A DNA stretch of 64,000 bases, from positions 124,001-188,000 of the forward strand of contig NZ_JAHXZM010000006.1 of the NCBI RefSeq assembly GCF_019429535.1, written 5' to 3'. The first letter of the stretch is position 1. Every line of letters begins with the position of its first letter. Shown here one piece after another: positions 40,185-49,879 of this stretch. The notes under the pieces were generated by a model. The model did no database searches. It was not told the DNA's origin and saw nothing but the letters and a program-made list of their open reading frames with translations. The position numbers were made by a program, and so were the translations under genes. Source of the DNA: Sphingomonas citricola (GTDB lineage: Bacteria; Pseudomonadota; Alphaproteobacteria; Sphingomonadales; Sphingomonadaceae).

Positions 40185-41510
40185 ATGTCGCCCCTCGCCC
40201 GCCCGTCCGAACATTCACCCTCGCGATCGCTCGCCGACAGCTACGCCTCGATCCGGGTGCCGGAGAATGCGGGGTTCTGGCGCACGATGCTCGCCTTCGT
40301 CGGGCCGGGCTGGCTCGTCGCGGTCGGCTATATGGACCCGGGCAATTGGGCGACCGACATCGCGGGCGGTTCGGCGTTCGGCTATCTGCTGCTCTCGGTC
40401 GTGCTGTGTTCCAACCTGATGGCGATCGTGCTGCAATCGCTCGCCGCCAGACTCGGCATCGGCGCGGGGCACGATCTGGCGCAGGCGTGCCGGGCGCGCA
40501 CGTCGAAGCCGGTCGGCATCACCTTGTGGGCGCTCGCCGAGATCGCGATCATCGCGTGCGACCTCGCCGAGGTGCTCGGCACCGCGATCGCATTGAAGCT
40601 GCTGTTCGGGCTTCCGCTCGTCTGGGGCGTCGTGCTGACCGGGCTCGACGTGTTCGTGATCCTCGCGCTGCAGCGGCACGGATTTCGCCAGTTGGAGGCA
40701 TTCATCGCCGCGTTGCTGGTCGTGATCGCGGTTTGTTTCGGGCTCGAACTCATCTGGGCGCGACCCGACTGGGTCGCGGCGGCGGGCGGGCTGATCCCGC
40801 GACCCGAGGTCGTGACCAATCCCGCGGCGCTCTACATCGCGATCGGTATCCTGGGCGCGACCGTGATGCCGCACAATCTCTACCTCCATTCCTCGATCGT
40901 CCAGACGCGCGCGTACGGCGAGGCGGAGGCCGGGCGACACCGCGCGCTGATGCTCGCGACGATCGATTCGACGGTCGCGCTCGGGCTCGCCTTCTTCATC
41001 AACGCCGCGATCCTGATCCTCGCCGCCGCCGCGTTCCACACCGCGGGGCGCACCGAAGTCGCCGAGATCGAGCAGGCGCACGAGTTGCTGGCACCCATGC
41101 TGGGGGTGGGCGGGGCGAGCGCGGTGTTCGCAATCGCACTGCTGGCGAGCGGTCAGAACTCGACCGTCACCGGGACGCTCGCGGGGCAGATCGTGATGGA
41201 GGGATTCCTCGACCTGCGCCTGCCCGTCTGGCTGCGGCGGCTGGTGACGCGCGCGCTCGCGATCCTGCCCGCGGTCGTCGTGGTCGGCGCGGCGGGCGAC
41301 CGCGGCGCGGGCGAGTTGCTGGTGCTCAGCCAAGTGGTCCTGAGCCTCCAGCTACCGTTCGCGGTGATCCCGCTCGTCGCCTTCACGGCCAACCGCGGAT
41401 ACATGGGCAGCTTCGTCGCCCCGCGCTGGCTGTCGGCGCTCGCCTGGGCGATCGCGGCGGTGATCGTCGGGTTGAACGGCTATCTGTTGTGGGGGATGGC
41501 GACCGGATGA
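40185..41510 (+). CDS. mntH: Nramp family divalent metal transporter
   Basis: Proton-coupled importer of Mn2+/Fe2+ in the inner membrane. 441 residues with eleven or so helices. The metal-site motif [11 protein letters not shown] in helix 1 and [15 protein letters not shown] in helix 6 are intact, as is the conserved charged loop. Start ATG at 40185 gives the hydrophilic tail usual for MntH. No Fur or MntR box could be pointed out by eye in the short upstream region. Confidence 0.95.
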   Translation: MSPLARPSEHSPSRSLADSYASIRVPENAGFWRTMLAFVGPGWLVAVGYMDPGNWATDIAGGSAFGYLLLSVVLCSNLMAIVLQSLAARLGIGAGHDLAQACRARTSKPVGITLWALAEIAIIACDLAEVLGTAIALKLLFGLPLVWGVVLTGLDVFVILALQRHGFRQLEAFIAALLVVIAVCFGLELIWARPDWVAAAGGLIPRPEVVTNPAALYIAIGILGATVMPHNLYLHSSIVQTRAYGEAEAGRHRALMLATIDSTVALGLAFFINAAILILAAAAFHTAGRTEVAEIEQAHELLAPMLGVGGASAVFAIALLASGQNSTVTGTLAGQIVMEGFLDLRLPVWLRRLVTRALAILPAVVVVGAAGDRGAGELLVLSQVVLSLQLPFAVIPLVAFTANRGYMGSFVAPRWLSALAWAIAAVIVGLNGYLLWGMATG

Positions 41511-41596
41511 GCAGTGCGAGGGTTTGACACCGGCGCGGACGTGTCGCAGCACTTGTGCCCGTTCCGGATCGATCGACGTCACACCCTCATGCCTCG

Positions 41597-42685
41597 ATGA
41601 AATCGCTTCTCGCCTCCCTGCTGCCCGTGGCGCTCGCGGCCTGCTCGGTTCCCGCGGTGACGCCGGGCGAGCTGCCGCGCAGCGACCATTTCGATGGGCG
41701 GCGTTTCTTCAATCCCGACGGGGATCGCGGCAGCGGGGGCGATGCGAAGAAGGGGCCGGTCGGGTTGATCGAGAGCCTGTTCACGCGCGCGAACAATTGG
41801 CCCTCCGTGGCGGTTACGCCGACGCGCCCGCCGCGTCGCGTTGCGGGTGCGGCGATGGCGGTGACGTGGATCGGTCACGCGACCGTGCTGGTGCAGACGC
41901 AGGGGCTCAACATCCTGACCGACCCGATCTGGGCCGAGCGATCGTCGCCGGTCGGGTTCGCGGGGCCCAAGCGGGTACGCGCGCCGGGTGTCAGGTTGGC
42001 CGATCTGCCGCGGATCGACGTCGTGCTGCTCAGCCACGATCATTACGACCACCTCGACACGAGCACGCTCAGAAGCCTGTTCGACCGCGATCGACCGCTG
42101 ATTGTCACTAGCCTGCGCAACGACGCGCTGCTCGCGCGGTACGGTATCGTCGCTGAGGCACGCGACTGGGGCGGGCGCGTGCGGGTGCGCCCCGGCGTGG
42201 ACGTCGTGGTAACGCGCGCGCACCATTGGAGCGGGCATGGCTTGGGCGATCACGACCGGGCGTTGTGGAGCGGCTTCGTCGTCACGCTGCCGGGCGGAAA
42301 CCTGTATTTCGCGGGCGATACCGGTCCGGGCGACATGCGCTGGGCGATCGAGGCACGCCGCTACGGCCCCGTCCGCATGGCGCTGCTGCCGATCGGCGCC
42401 TATCATTTCACCGGGCCGGTGACCGGCAACCACATCGGTCCCGCCCAGGCGGTGACCGCGTTCGGTCAGCTAGGTGCGGCGTACGCGCTCGGCATCCACT
42501 GGGGCACGTTCGAGCTGACGTCGGAGGGGATCGATCAGCCGCGGATCGAACTCCACCGCGCGCTGGAACGCGCAAACATCGAGCGACGCCGCTTCCGCGC
42601 GACCGAGGTCGGGCAGACGTGGATGATCCCGCCGTCGGCCGCGACCGGTCAGCCGCCGCGCGTCACGCCTCGCCCTGGTATTTGA
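41597..42685 (+). CDS. Lipoprotein metallo-beta-lactamase-fold hydrolase (NAPE-PLD/UlaG-like)
   Basis: 362 residues starting at MKSLLASLLP with lipobox LAAC, so a membrane-anchored lipoprotein. The MBL core shows VTWIGHATVLVQ, LLSHDHYDHLD (H-x-H-x-D-H zinc motif), RAHHWSGHG, FAGDTGPG and the late IHWGTFELT, all expected zinc ligands. Similarity is to the NAPE-phospholipase D-like group, whose natural bacterial substrate is often unknown. Its last 23 bases overlap the convergent XpaC-like gene. Confidence 0.9.
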   Translation: MKSLLASLLPVALAACSVPAVTPGELPRSDHFDGRRFFNPDGDRGSGGDAKKGPVGLIESLFTRANNWPSVAVTPTRPPRRVAGAAMAVTWIGHATVLVQTQGLNILTDPIWAERSSPVGFAGPKRVRAPGVRLADLPRIDVVLLSHDHYDHLDTSTLRSLFDRDRPLIVTSLRNDALLARYGIVAEARDWGGRVRVRPGVDVVVTRAHHWSGHGLGDHDRALWSGFVVTLPGGNLYFAGDTGPGDMRWAIEARRYGPVRMALLPIGAYHFTGPVTGNHIGPAQAVTAFGQLGAAYALGIHWGTFELTSEGIDQPRIELHRALERANIERRRFRATEVGQTWMIPPSAATGQPPRVTPRPGI

Positions 42686-43385
42686 TCTCCAGAAAGCGCC
42701 CGCGCGTCGCCAGTGCGTCGAGGTCGCCTTGCGCCAGTTGCTCGCTCATCTCGCTTAGCTCGCGCTCGATCACGCCGAGGCCGTCGGTGAGCTGCTGATC
42801 GGGGGTCTTGCCGTTACGCGGCGTGGAACGCAGCCCCGCGGGCACCTTCTGATAGTCGCGGACGAATTCGGGAAGTTGCTCGCCGACCAGCCGCCGCACC
42901 TCGGCTGCGGCGGGCGCATCGTCGTCGAGCGCACCGATCTGCGCGCCGAGCGTGTCGAGCTGCGCGCCGATCCGGTCGACGATCGGGACCGCGGGTGCCG
43001 GCAGCGCGGGGCGCTGCGCGTCGAGCCAGCGCGCGGTGGCCGCGGGCAGCGCCTTGATCTCGCTGCGCGCGATCCGTTCCGGAGTCGGCACCGGGGTCGC
43101 GGGCGCGAACGCGATGGTGAGCGTCACCGCCAGCATCAGCAGCATGACGGCGAGCGCGCCGAACATGCCGAGCGGCATGACGATCCCGCCGAACAGCGCC
43201 GCCGCGATCAGGATCGCCGCATCAGTGAGCGCGATCAGCACCAGTCGCTGCTTCACCCCGCCGCGCCCGCCGCGCGCCGGGCGACGCTGGGTCTGCATCA
43301 CGCCGCCCTCGCCGCCGCCACGCACGCGCTCGACGGTGCGGCGCGCGTCGGCGATCGCCTCGTCGGTTCGGGTCGGTACGCTCAC
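42663..43385 (-). CDS. XpaC-like membrane protein, partner of TelA
   Basis: 240-residue protein starting with GTG overlapping the TelA-family stop (GTGA). It has an N-terminal hydrophilic Arg/Gly-rich tail, two transmembrane helices around residues 45-95, and a long helical, acidic C-terminal domain with coiled-coil potential. It matches the layout of the XpaC / 5-bromo-4-chloroindolyl phosphate hydrolysis family that typically sits next to TelA. Function in resistance or envelope stress is not established. Confidence 0.72.
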   Translation of the reverse strand: MSVPTRTDEAIADARRTVERVRGGGEGGVMQTQRRPARGGRGGVKQRLVLIALTDAAILIAAALFGGIVMPLGMFGALAVMLLMLAVTLTIAFAPATPVPTPERIARSEIKALPAATARWLDAQRPALPAPAVPIVDRIGAQLDTLGAQIGALDDDAPAAAEVRRLVGEQLPEFVRDYQKVPAGLRSTPRNGKTPDQQLTDGLGVIERELSEMSEQLAQGDLDALATRGRFLEIKYQGEA

Positions 43386-44584
43386 AGCGCCTCCAGCTTG
43401 AATTGGTCGGCCGGCCCCGACACGCGGTTCTGCGCGGCGCCCTCGGCGCGGGCGATATAGCCCTTCGACTTCTCCACTTCGTTGCCGAGCGTCGTGACCG
43501 TCGTCTTCATGCTGTCGAGCGCTTTCAGCTTGAAATCGTCGATCGCGTCCATCGTGTCGTAGATGTTCTGGAACGCGCGCTGGAGCGTTTCCAGCGGGAT
43601 GGTCGAGGCGGCGGCCTGTTCGTGGATGCGCGCGGTGTTGGAACGCAGCAATTTGCCGGTTGAATCGATGATGTTGGCCGTGGTCGTATTCAGTTGCGTG
43701 ATCTGCTCGAGCACGAGTTTCTGGTTGGTAAGCGCCTGCGCGACCGTGACCGCGGTGCGCAGCGCCGCGACCGTCGTGGTCGAGGCGCGGTCGACGCCCT
43801 TGATCAGCTCGACGTTGTTCTTCTTCACGAGGTCGAGCGCGAGATAGCCCTGCACGGTCACCGCCATCTGCGTCAGCAGGTCCTGCGTGCGCTGGCGGGC
43901 GTAGAACAGCGCGGTCTCGCGGATCGCCTTGGCCTTCGCCGGGTCGGTCGCGTCGAGCTCGTTCGCCTTGTCCTCCAGCCGCGCGTCCATCGTCTGCGAC
44001 AAATGGATCATCTGTTCGAGCCGCCCCATCGCGGTCCACAGGTTCGCGCGCTCGGTGTCGATCGAGGCATTGTCCATCAACAGCTCGTCCTTGCCCGAGG
44101 ACAGGCTCTTCAGGATCGAGCTGATGTGCGTCTGGCTGGATTTGTAGCTGTCGAAATAATTGCGCATCTTGTTGCCGAACGGGATCACACCGAACAGCTT
44201 CTGCGGCGCGGTGAGATTGCCCTTTTTGCCGGGATCCAGATCCTCGACCACGCGGCGCAGTTGCGCCAGGTCCTTGCCGACGCCGTCGTCCTTGTCCATC
44301 GCGCGCACCGGGCGGTCAAGGAAGCGGTTCGACTGGCCCGCGGCGTCGCGAATCTCCTTCTGCCCCATGCTGGTGATCGCATCGACGCGGCGGCCGAATT
44401 CGGGCGAGTTGACGTCCTCCGCGATCAACTGTTCGACGAAGGTGTCGACGCGCGTTTCGAGTTCGGTGCGCGTACCCTGGTCGACCGGCACCAGCCCCGC
44501 GGCCTTCGCAGGCGCGAGCGTGGGGACGGGGTCGGGCGGGGTGAGCACCAGTTCCTTCTCAACCGTGTCGGGCGTCGTCGCCAT
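43382..44584 (-). CDS. TelA/YaaN family toxic anion resistance protein
   Basis: 400 residues, cytosolic and almost wholly alpha-helical. Motifs GVIPFGNKMRNYFDSYKS and the later VELIKGVDRASTTTVAALRTAVTVAQAL region are typical of TelA/KlaA proteins, named from tellurite resistance plasmids. The start at 44584 has AAGGA eight bases upstream, preferred over 44629. Encoded immediately ahead of the XpaC-like gene and probably on one transcript. Actual role in the cell is unclear. Confidence 0.92.
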   Translation of the reverse strand: MATTPDTVEKELVLTPPDPVPTLAPAKAAGLVPVDQGTRTELETRVDTFVEQLIAEDVNSPEFGRRVDAITSMGQKEIRDAAGQSNRFLDRPVRAMDKDDGVGKDLAQLRRVVEDLDPGKKGNLTAPQKLFGVIPFGNKMRNYFDSYKSSQTHISSILKSLSSGKDELLMDNASIDTERANLWTAMGRLEQMIHLSQTMDARLEDKANELDATDPAKAKAIRETALFYARQRTQDLLTQMAVTVQGYLALDLVKKNNVELIKGVDRASTTTVAALRTAVTVAQALTNQKLVLEQITQLNTTTANIIDSTGKLLRSNTARIHEQAAASTIPLETLQRAFQNIYDTMDAIDDFKLKALDSMKTTVTTLGNEVEKSKGYIARAEGAAQNRVSGPADQFKLEAL

Positions 44585-44832
44585 CGTGTCGTTCCTTCTC
44601 ACCCGCGCAGGCCGCGCATCGTCCGTCACCGAGCCTGACCGCGATGGCTCCCGCGATCAAGTGTGTTGTTACTATAATACGCGGGTCGGATGACCGCAAT
44701 CGGCCGCGCTTTTCCATCGAACCGCAACATCGGCGTCACCGCGGTGCAACCCGCGCGACGCGAAGCTGCAACCGTGCGGCCCTAGCGCGGCGGCGGGGCC
44801 GGTGGGACATCCGCGCGGCGACAGGGGAAAAG

Positions 44833-47223
44833 ATGATGACGGCGAAGCTCTCGCTCGGCCTCTTGGCCGGGTTGCTCGGTTGCGTATCGACGCAGGCACT
44901 GGCGCAGGCCGCGGCGCAGCCGGAGAACACCCCCGACGACATCGTCGTCACCGCGCAGAAACGCGAGCAGCGGATCGAGGACGTGCCGCTGACCGTCACC
45001 GCGGTGACCGGCGAGCGGATGCGCGACCTGGGCGTCAATTCGTTGAGCGAGGTCGCGCTCTACGTGCCCGGCCTGCGCATCCAGGAGCAGAGCGCGAACA
45101 ACCCCGGTTTCGTGATCCGCGGCATCACGTCCGATTCGGGTTCGGCGCAGCAGGGCGCGCGCGTCACGCTTTATTACAACGGTGTCGACATCTCGCGCTC
45201 GCGCGGGGCGTATCAGGACCTCTACGATCTCGAACGGATCGAGGTGGTGAAGGGGCCGCAGGCGACGCTGTTCGGCACCGCCGCCGCGGTCGGCGCGGTG
45301 TCGATCATCTCCGCGCGCCCCCGCGAGGGATTCTCGGCGAACCTGACCGGCTCGTACGGTAATTATAATCGTACGCAGGTGTCGGGGTATCTGAATGCGG
45401 GCAACGATACGCTCGCCGCGCGGCTCGCCTTCGCGTACAAATACCGCGACGGCTACGTCCGGAACATCGCGGGTGACCCGAAGGTGCCGAACCAGAACCA
45501 GGGTCGGGTCGACCAGGACGATCTGAACGGGCAGGACCAGCGTGGGCTGCGCGGCTCGCTGCGCTGGACGCCGTCGAACGACATCACCGCCGACCTCGTC
45601 CTGACCTACGACGGGCAGCGCAATCCGGGCACCGCGTTCAAGAGCCGCGTGTTCGCGCCGACCGGCGGGCAGACCGGCGATTACGGTTACGCCGAACTCT
45701 CGGGCTCGCCCTTCTCGAGGGAAGTGCTCGGCAAGCGCAAGCTCGGGCTCGACCGCAACGTCTATGACGCCAATCTGACGGTGCAGATCGACCTCGCGCC
45801 CGGCGTCACCTTCACCACCGTCAACGGCTATCGCCGCTTCGACAGTCTGGAGATGTTCGATGCCGACGGCGGGCCGGCCTGGTACCTCGAATTCGCCGAG
45901 GACGCGAAGGGCGACCAGTGGAACCACGAAGGCCGCTTCGCCTTCACCGGCGACACCTACCGCGCCTCGTTCGGCTGGAACGCGTTCCTCGAAGACGGTT
46001 TCCAGCGTGTGCCCTTCTCGACCGAGGAGGGCACCTATCTCGCCTGCTCGGTCGCTGCCGCCTACGCGCCCGTTCGCGCCGCGCTGGCGGCCGCGGGGGT
46101 GCCGACCGGCACTGGATGTGTCGCTGCCAACGGCACGATCCCCGCCGCGACCCGCGCGACTGCGCTGCTGACGCGCGGCGCCGCGACGCAGCTTCCGTAC
46201 GCGTCGGTGTTCACCAATTACGGCACCAACCAGGCTTATTCGGTCTTCGCCGACGGAACGTGGCTGCCGACCCCCGCGCTCGAGCTGACTGCGGGCGCGC
46301 GCGTCCTGATCGAGCACCGCAAGTCGGGCTACAGCTCGGTCCAGCCCAATTCGACGATCCTCGCCGGACTCGGCATCCGCTCCAGCCTGCTCGGCACCGC
46401 GAGTACCGCGGGCGTGCGCTATACCGCAGAGGACAGTTTCGCCGCGGTGCTGCCGCGCTTCAATGCGCTCTTTCGCGTCGCCGACGGGCTCAACCTCTAC
46501 GCCACGATCAGCAAGGGTCGCCGCTCGCCGGTGGTACAGCTCGCCGCGGCGGCCGCGGGGACGGGCGTTCGCCCCAACCTGCAATCGGTGCCCGAGGAGA
46601 CGGTGTGGAATTACGAGGGCGGCGTGAAGGCCGCGCTCGGCGGGTTCACCGGCACCGCCTCGGTCTTCTATCAGGATTATCAGGGTTTCCAGGTTTCGGT
46701 CACGCAGCCCAACGGCACCGCACTGACGCAGAGCGCAGGGTCCGCAAAGAACCCCGGCGTCGAGTTCGAGGGCACCTATCGTCTGTCGCCGAATCTGTCG
46801 GTGTTCGGCAGTTTCGCGTATATCGACGGCAAGATCGACCGCGGCAACAACGTGACCCCCGCTTATGCCGGTGCGCGCTTCCGCCTGCAGCCCAAGACCA
46901 CCGCGTCGGGCGGGATCAATCTGCGCGTGCCGCTGGGCGAGGGGACGGTGTTCTACGCAGTGCCGAGCGCCACGTATCAGTCGAAGGTATTCTTCGAACT
47001 GCCCAACAGCGACGCGATCAGCGAGCGGGGCTACACGCTCGTCAACCTGCGCGCGGGCGTCGAGCTGGCGGGCGGGCGTTATCGCCTCGGCGGTTTCGCG
47101 CGCAACCTGACCAATAAGAAGTATCTGATCGACGCGGGCAACACCGGCGGCGGTTTCGGCGACCCCACCTACATCCGCGGCGAACCGCGCTTCTACGGCG
47201 TCGAGGTCTCGGGGACGTTCTGA
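44833..47223 (+). CDS. TonB-dependent outer-membrane receptor
   Basis: Energised importer for a large substrate such as a siderophore, glycan fragment or cobalamin. 796 residues. Signal peptide ends at ALAQA; a TonB-box-like DIVVTAQKR follows, then the plug domain (QRIEDVPLTVTAV, LYVPGLRI, IEVVKGPQATLFG) and a beta-barrel ending in an aromatic strand (GVEVSGTF). The ATG at 44833 follows GGGGAAAAG, a good ribosome site. No adjacent substrate-specific genes, so the ligand is unknown. Confidence 0.94.
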   Translation: MMTAKLSLGLLAGLLGCVSTQALAQAAAQPENTPDDIVVTAQKREQRIEDVPLTVTAVTGERMRDLGVNSLSEVALYVPGLRIQEQSANNPGFVIRGITSDSGSAQQGARVTLYYNGVDISRSRGAYQDLYDLERIEVVKGPQATLFGTAAAVGAVSIISARPREGFSANLTGSYGNYNRTQVSGYLNAGNDTLAARLAFAYKYRDGYVRNIAGDPKVPNQNQGRVDQDDLNGQDQRGLRGSLRWTPSNDITADLVLTYDGQRNPGTAFKSRVFAPTGGQTGDYGYAELSGSPFSREVLGKRKLGLDRNVYDANLTVQIDLAPGVTFTTVNGYRRFDSLEMFDADGGPAWYLEFAEDAKGDQWNHEGRFAFTGDTYRASFGWNAFLEDGFQRVPFSTEEGTYLACSVAAAYAPVRAALAAAGVPTGTGCVAANGTIPAATRATALLTRGAATQLPYASVFTNYGTNQAYSVFADGTWLPTPALELTAGARVLIEHRKSGYSSVQPNSTILAGLGIRSSLLGTASTAGVRYTAEDSFAAVLPRFNALFRVADGLNLYATISKGRRSPVVQLAAAAAGTGVRPNLQSVPEETVWNYEGGVKAALGGFTGTASVFYQDYQGFQVSVTQPNGTALTQSAGSAKNPGVEFEGTYRLSPNLSVFGSFAYIDGKIDRGNNVTPAYAGARFRLQPKTTASGGINLRVPLGEGTVFYAVPSATYQSKVFFELPNSDAISERGYTLVNLRAGVELAGGRYRLGGFARNLTNKKYLIDAGNTGGGFGDPTYIRGEPRFYGVEVSGTF

Positions 47224-47239
47224 TCGCTCGGAGCGGGGA

Positions 47240-47632
47240 TCAGCCGTGCGTCGCCGGTGGCTTCGCCGACGCACCCGGCTCGATCCCCGACACCACCCAG
47301 GCGAGGGCCTCGTCATAGCTGTGGGCGAAGCGGGTGAACGGTTGATCGAAGATACGCCGCACCTGCAACCGCACCAGCATCGTGCCGGTCACGAGCGCCA
47401 GTGCGCGCGCGTGCTTCATCTTGGACAGGTGCGTGCCCATCGTCGCGATCATGTCCTGTGCCTGCACCGGGCAGCGCGACACGTCGATGATGAGCGCGTA
47501 GCTCGGCATCCGCGCGGCGGCGATCTGCGCGATCAGGTCGCCGACGAGCCGGTCCGCCTCGGCGGGGGACAGCATTCCCTCCATGTCGATCCGGACGAGG
47601 GAATGTGGGCGATCGACGACGATCTTGTACAT
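47240..47632 (-). CDS. Hypothetical protein, STAS/SpoIIAA-like
   Basis: 130 residues from ATG 47632. It reads MYKIVVDRPHSLVRIDMEGML, followed by an alternating helix-strand pattern (LIIDVSRCPVQAQDM) like the small STAS/SpoIIAA-like proteins. No catalytic motif. It is convergent with the TonB receptor gene, only 16 bp away. Function unknown. Confidence 0.7.
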   Translation of the reverse strand: MYKIVVDRPHSLVRIDMEGMLSPAEADRLVGDLIAQIAAARMPSYALIIDVSRCPVQAQDMIATMGTHLSKMKHARALALVTGTMLVRLQVRRIFDQPFTRFAHSYDEALAWVVSGIEPGASAKPPATHG

Positions 47633-47841
47633 GCGCGTTTCTCCACCGCGGCGATCATGCCATGCCAATGGTTGACGATCCGTCGACCCGTGCGCCGTGG
47701 TGGATCGTCGATGCGCGGCGGAGCGTCGATCGGCGTGCGGCTGTGGCGCCGGTTGCGCGCCCCATCTTTTCGCGCGCGCACAAATAGGCTAAGGGCGCGG
47801 CCGAAATCGCCTGTGCGACCAGCGCGGGCCATCCAGGAAAC

Positions 47842-49686
47842 ATGATGAACCTCCGCAATATCGCGATCATCGCGCACGTCGACCATGGCAAGACGACCCT
47901 CGTCGACCAGCTCTTCCGCCAGTCGGGTACCTTCCGCGAGAACCAGCGCATCGAAGAGCGCGCGATGGATTCGAACGACCTGGAAAAGGAGCGCGGGATC
48001 ACCATTCTCGCCAAGCCGACCTCGGTCGACTGGACGCCGCCGGGCGAGAGCGAGGCGATCCGCATCAATATCGTCGACACGCCCGGCCACGCGGATTTCG
48101 GCGGCGAGGTGGAGCGCATCCTGTCGATGGTCGACGGTGTCGTCCTCTTGGTCGATTCGTCGGAAGGCGCGATGCCGCAGACGAAGTTCGTGACCGGCAA
48201 GGCGCTGGCGCTCGGCCTGAAGCCGATCGTGGTGGTCAACAAGGTCGACCGCAACGATGCGCGCATCCAGGAAGTGCTCGACGAGGTGTTCGACCTGTTC
48301 GTCAGCCTCGATGCGAACGACGAGCAGCTCGACTTCCCCGTGCTCTACGCCTCGGGCCGCAACGGCTATGCCTCGACCGACATGGACGCGCGCGAGGGCA
48401 CGCTGATCCCGATGTTCGAGACGATCGTGCGCCACGTGCCGCCGCCCAACCTGCAGGTCGAGAACGTGCCGTTCACCTTCCTGGTGACGCTGCTCGATCG
48501 CGACAACTTCCTCGGCCGTATCCTGACCGGCCGCGTTAATTCGGGGACGGTCAAGCAAAACCAGCCGATCCACGCGCTCGACAATGACGGCAACGTTGTC
48601 GAGACCGGTCGCGCGTCGAAGATCCTGTCGTTCCGCGGCCTCGACCGCGTTCCGGTCGACGAGGCGAAGGCGGGCGACATCATCAGCCTCGCCGGGCTGA
48701 CCGTCGCGACCGTCTCGAACACGATCGCGGACCCGCAGGTGACCGAGCCGCTGCACGCGCAGCCGATCGACCCGCCGACGCTGTCGATGCGCTTCGCGGT
48801 GAACGATTCGCCGATGGCGGGTCGCGAGGGGTCGAAGGTGACCAGCCGCATGATCCGCGACCGCCTGTTCCGCGAGGCGGAATCGAACGTCGCGGTGAAG
48901 GTGACCGAGGCGGCCGACCGCGACAGCTACGAAGTGGCGGGCCGCGGCGAATTGCAGCTCGGCGTGCTGATCGAGACGATGCGCCGCGAAGGCTTCGAGC
49001 TCGGCATCAGCCGTCCGCGTGTTTTGTTCGGCGAGGACGAGGACGGCAAGAAGACCGAGCCGTACGAGACCGTCATCATCGACGTGGACGAGGAATATTC
49101 GGGCACGGTCGTCGAGAAGATGAACCTGCGCAAGGCCGAGATGACCGACATGCGCCCGTCGGGCGGTGGCAAGACGCGCATCACCTTCTCCGCGCCCAGC
49201 CGCGGGATGATCGGCTATCACGGCGAGTTCCTGTCGGACACGCGTGGCACCGGCATCATGAACCGGCTGTTCGAGAAGTACGGGCCGCACAAGGGCAATA
49301 TCGAGGGCCGCAAGAACGGCGTGCTGATCTCGAACGGTGCGGGCGAAGCGCAGGGCTACGCGCTCGGCCCGCTCGAGGACCGCGGCATCCTGTTCGTCGG
49401 CCACGGCGAGGCGCTGTACGAGGGCATGATCATCGGCGAGAACGCCAAGACGGATGACCTCGAGGTCAACCCGATGAAGGCGAAGCAGCTGACCAACTTC
49501 CGCGCATCCGGCGGCAAGGACGACGCGATCCGCCTGACCCCGCCGAAGAAGATGACGCTGGAGCAGGCGATCGCGTACATCGACGACGACGAGATGGTCG
49601 AAGTGACGCCGAAGTCGATCCGTCTGCGCAAGCGCTTCCTCGATCCGAACGAGCGCAAGCGCGCGAGCCGCGCGAAGGCCGCCTGA
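47842..49686 (+). CDS. typA: Ribosome-associated GTPase TypA/BipA
   Basis: 614-residue translational GTPase involved in ribosome assembly and stress adaptation. G1 AHVDHGKTTLVD, the switch region with ERGITILAK, G3 DTPGHADFGGE and G4 NKVDRND are intact, followed by EF-G-like domains III and V and the C-terminal TypA-specific domain with a basic end (RKRFLDPNERKRASRAKAA). Tandem ATG start. A strong terminator hairpin lies about 120 bp downstream. Confidence 0.97.
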   Translation: MMNLRNIAIIAHVDHGKTTLVDQLFRQSGTFRENQRIEERAMDSNDLEKERGITILAKPTSVDWTPPGESEAIRINIVDTPGHADFGGEVERILSMVDGVVLLVDSSEGAMPQTKFVTGKALALGLKPIVVVNKVDRNDARIQEVLDEVFDLFVSLDANDEQLDFPVLYASGRNGYASTDMDAREGTLIPMFETIVRHVPPPNLQVENVPFTFLVTLLDRDNFLGRILTGRVNSGTVKQNQPIHALDNDGNVVETGRASKILSFRGLDRVPVDEAKAGDIISLAGLTVATVSNTIADPQVTEPLHAQPIDPPTLSMRFAVNDSPMAGREGSKVTSRMIRDRLFREAESNVAVKVTEAADRDSYEVAGRGELQLGVLIETMRREGFELGISRPRVLFGEDEDGKKTEPYETVIIDVDEEYSGTVVEKMNLRKAEMTDMRPSGGGKTRITFSAPSRGMIGYHGEFLSDTRGTGIMNRLFEKYGPHKGNIEGRKNGVLISNGAGEAQGYALGPLEDRGILFVGHGEALYEGMIIGENAKTDDLEVNPMKAKQLTNFRASGGKDDAIRLTPPKKMTLEQAIAYIDDDEMVEVTPKSIRLRKRFLDPNERKRASRAKAA

Positions 49687-49807
49687 GCGGGCCGGGCAAG
49701 CCGCAGCGATCGCTGCGGCGAGCCTCAAGGCCCGCCCGGTCGGCCTCGCGACAAGCGAGGACCGACGACGCGGCTCTGCCGCGGCGCGCGCCGCAACGCG
49801 GTAAAAG

Positions 49808-49840
49808 CGGCGGCGAAGGACACTCCCTTCGCCGCCGTTT
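49808..49840 (+). terminator. Terminator hairpin after typA
   Basis: A perfect 12-bp stem CGGCGGCGAAGG/CCTTCGCCGCCG with a six-base loop is followed by TTTGCG. Only three Ts follow, but stem strength and position support rho-independent termination. Confidence 0.65.
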
Positions 49841-49879
49841 GCGTGTCCTACACGCTCGAACTCACGCTATAGCGGTCGC

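Noticed and set aside
44782..47316. 844-codon minus-strand frame opposite the TonB receptor
   Set aside because: Antisense shadow; the plus-strand receptor has a complete set of motifs and signal peptide.
47533..49728. 731-codon minus-strand frame opposite typA
   Set aside because: Antisense shadow, low-complexity His/Arg/Asp/Val composition; typA is unambiguous.
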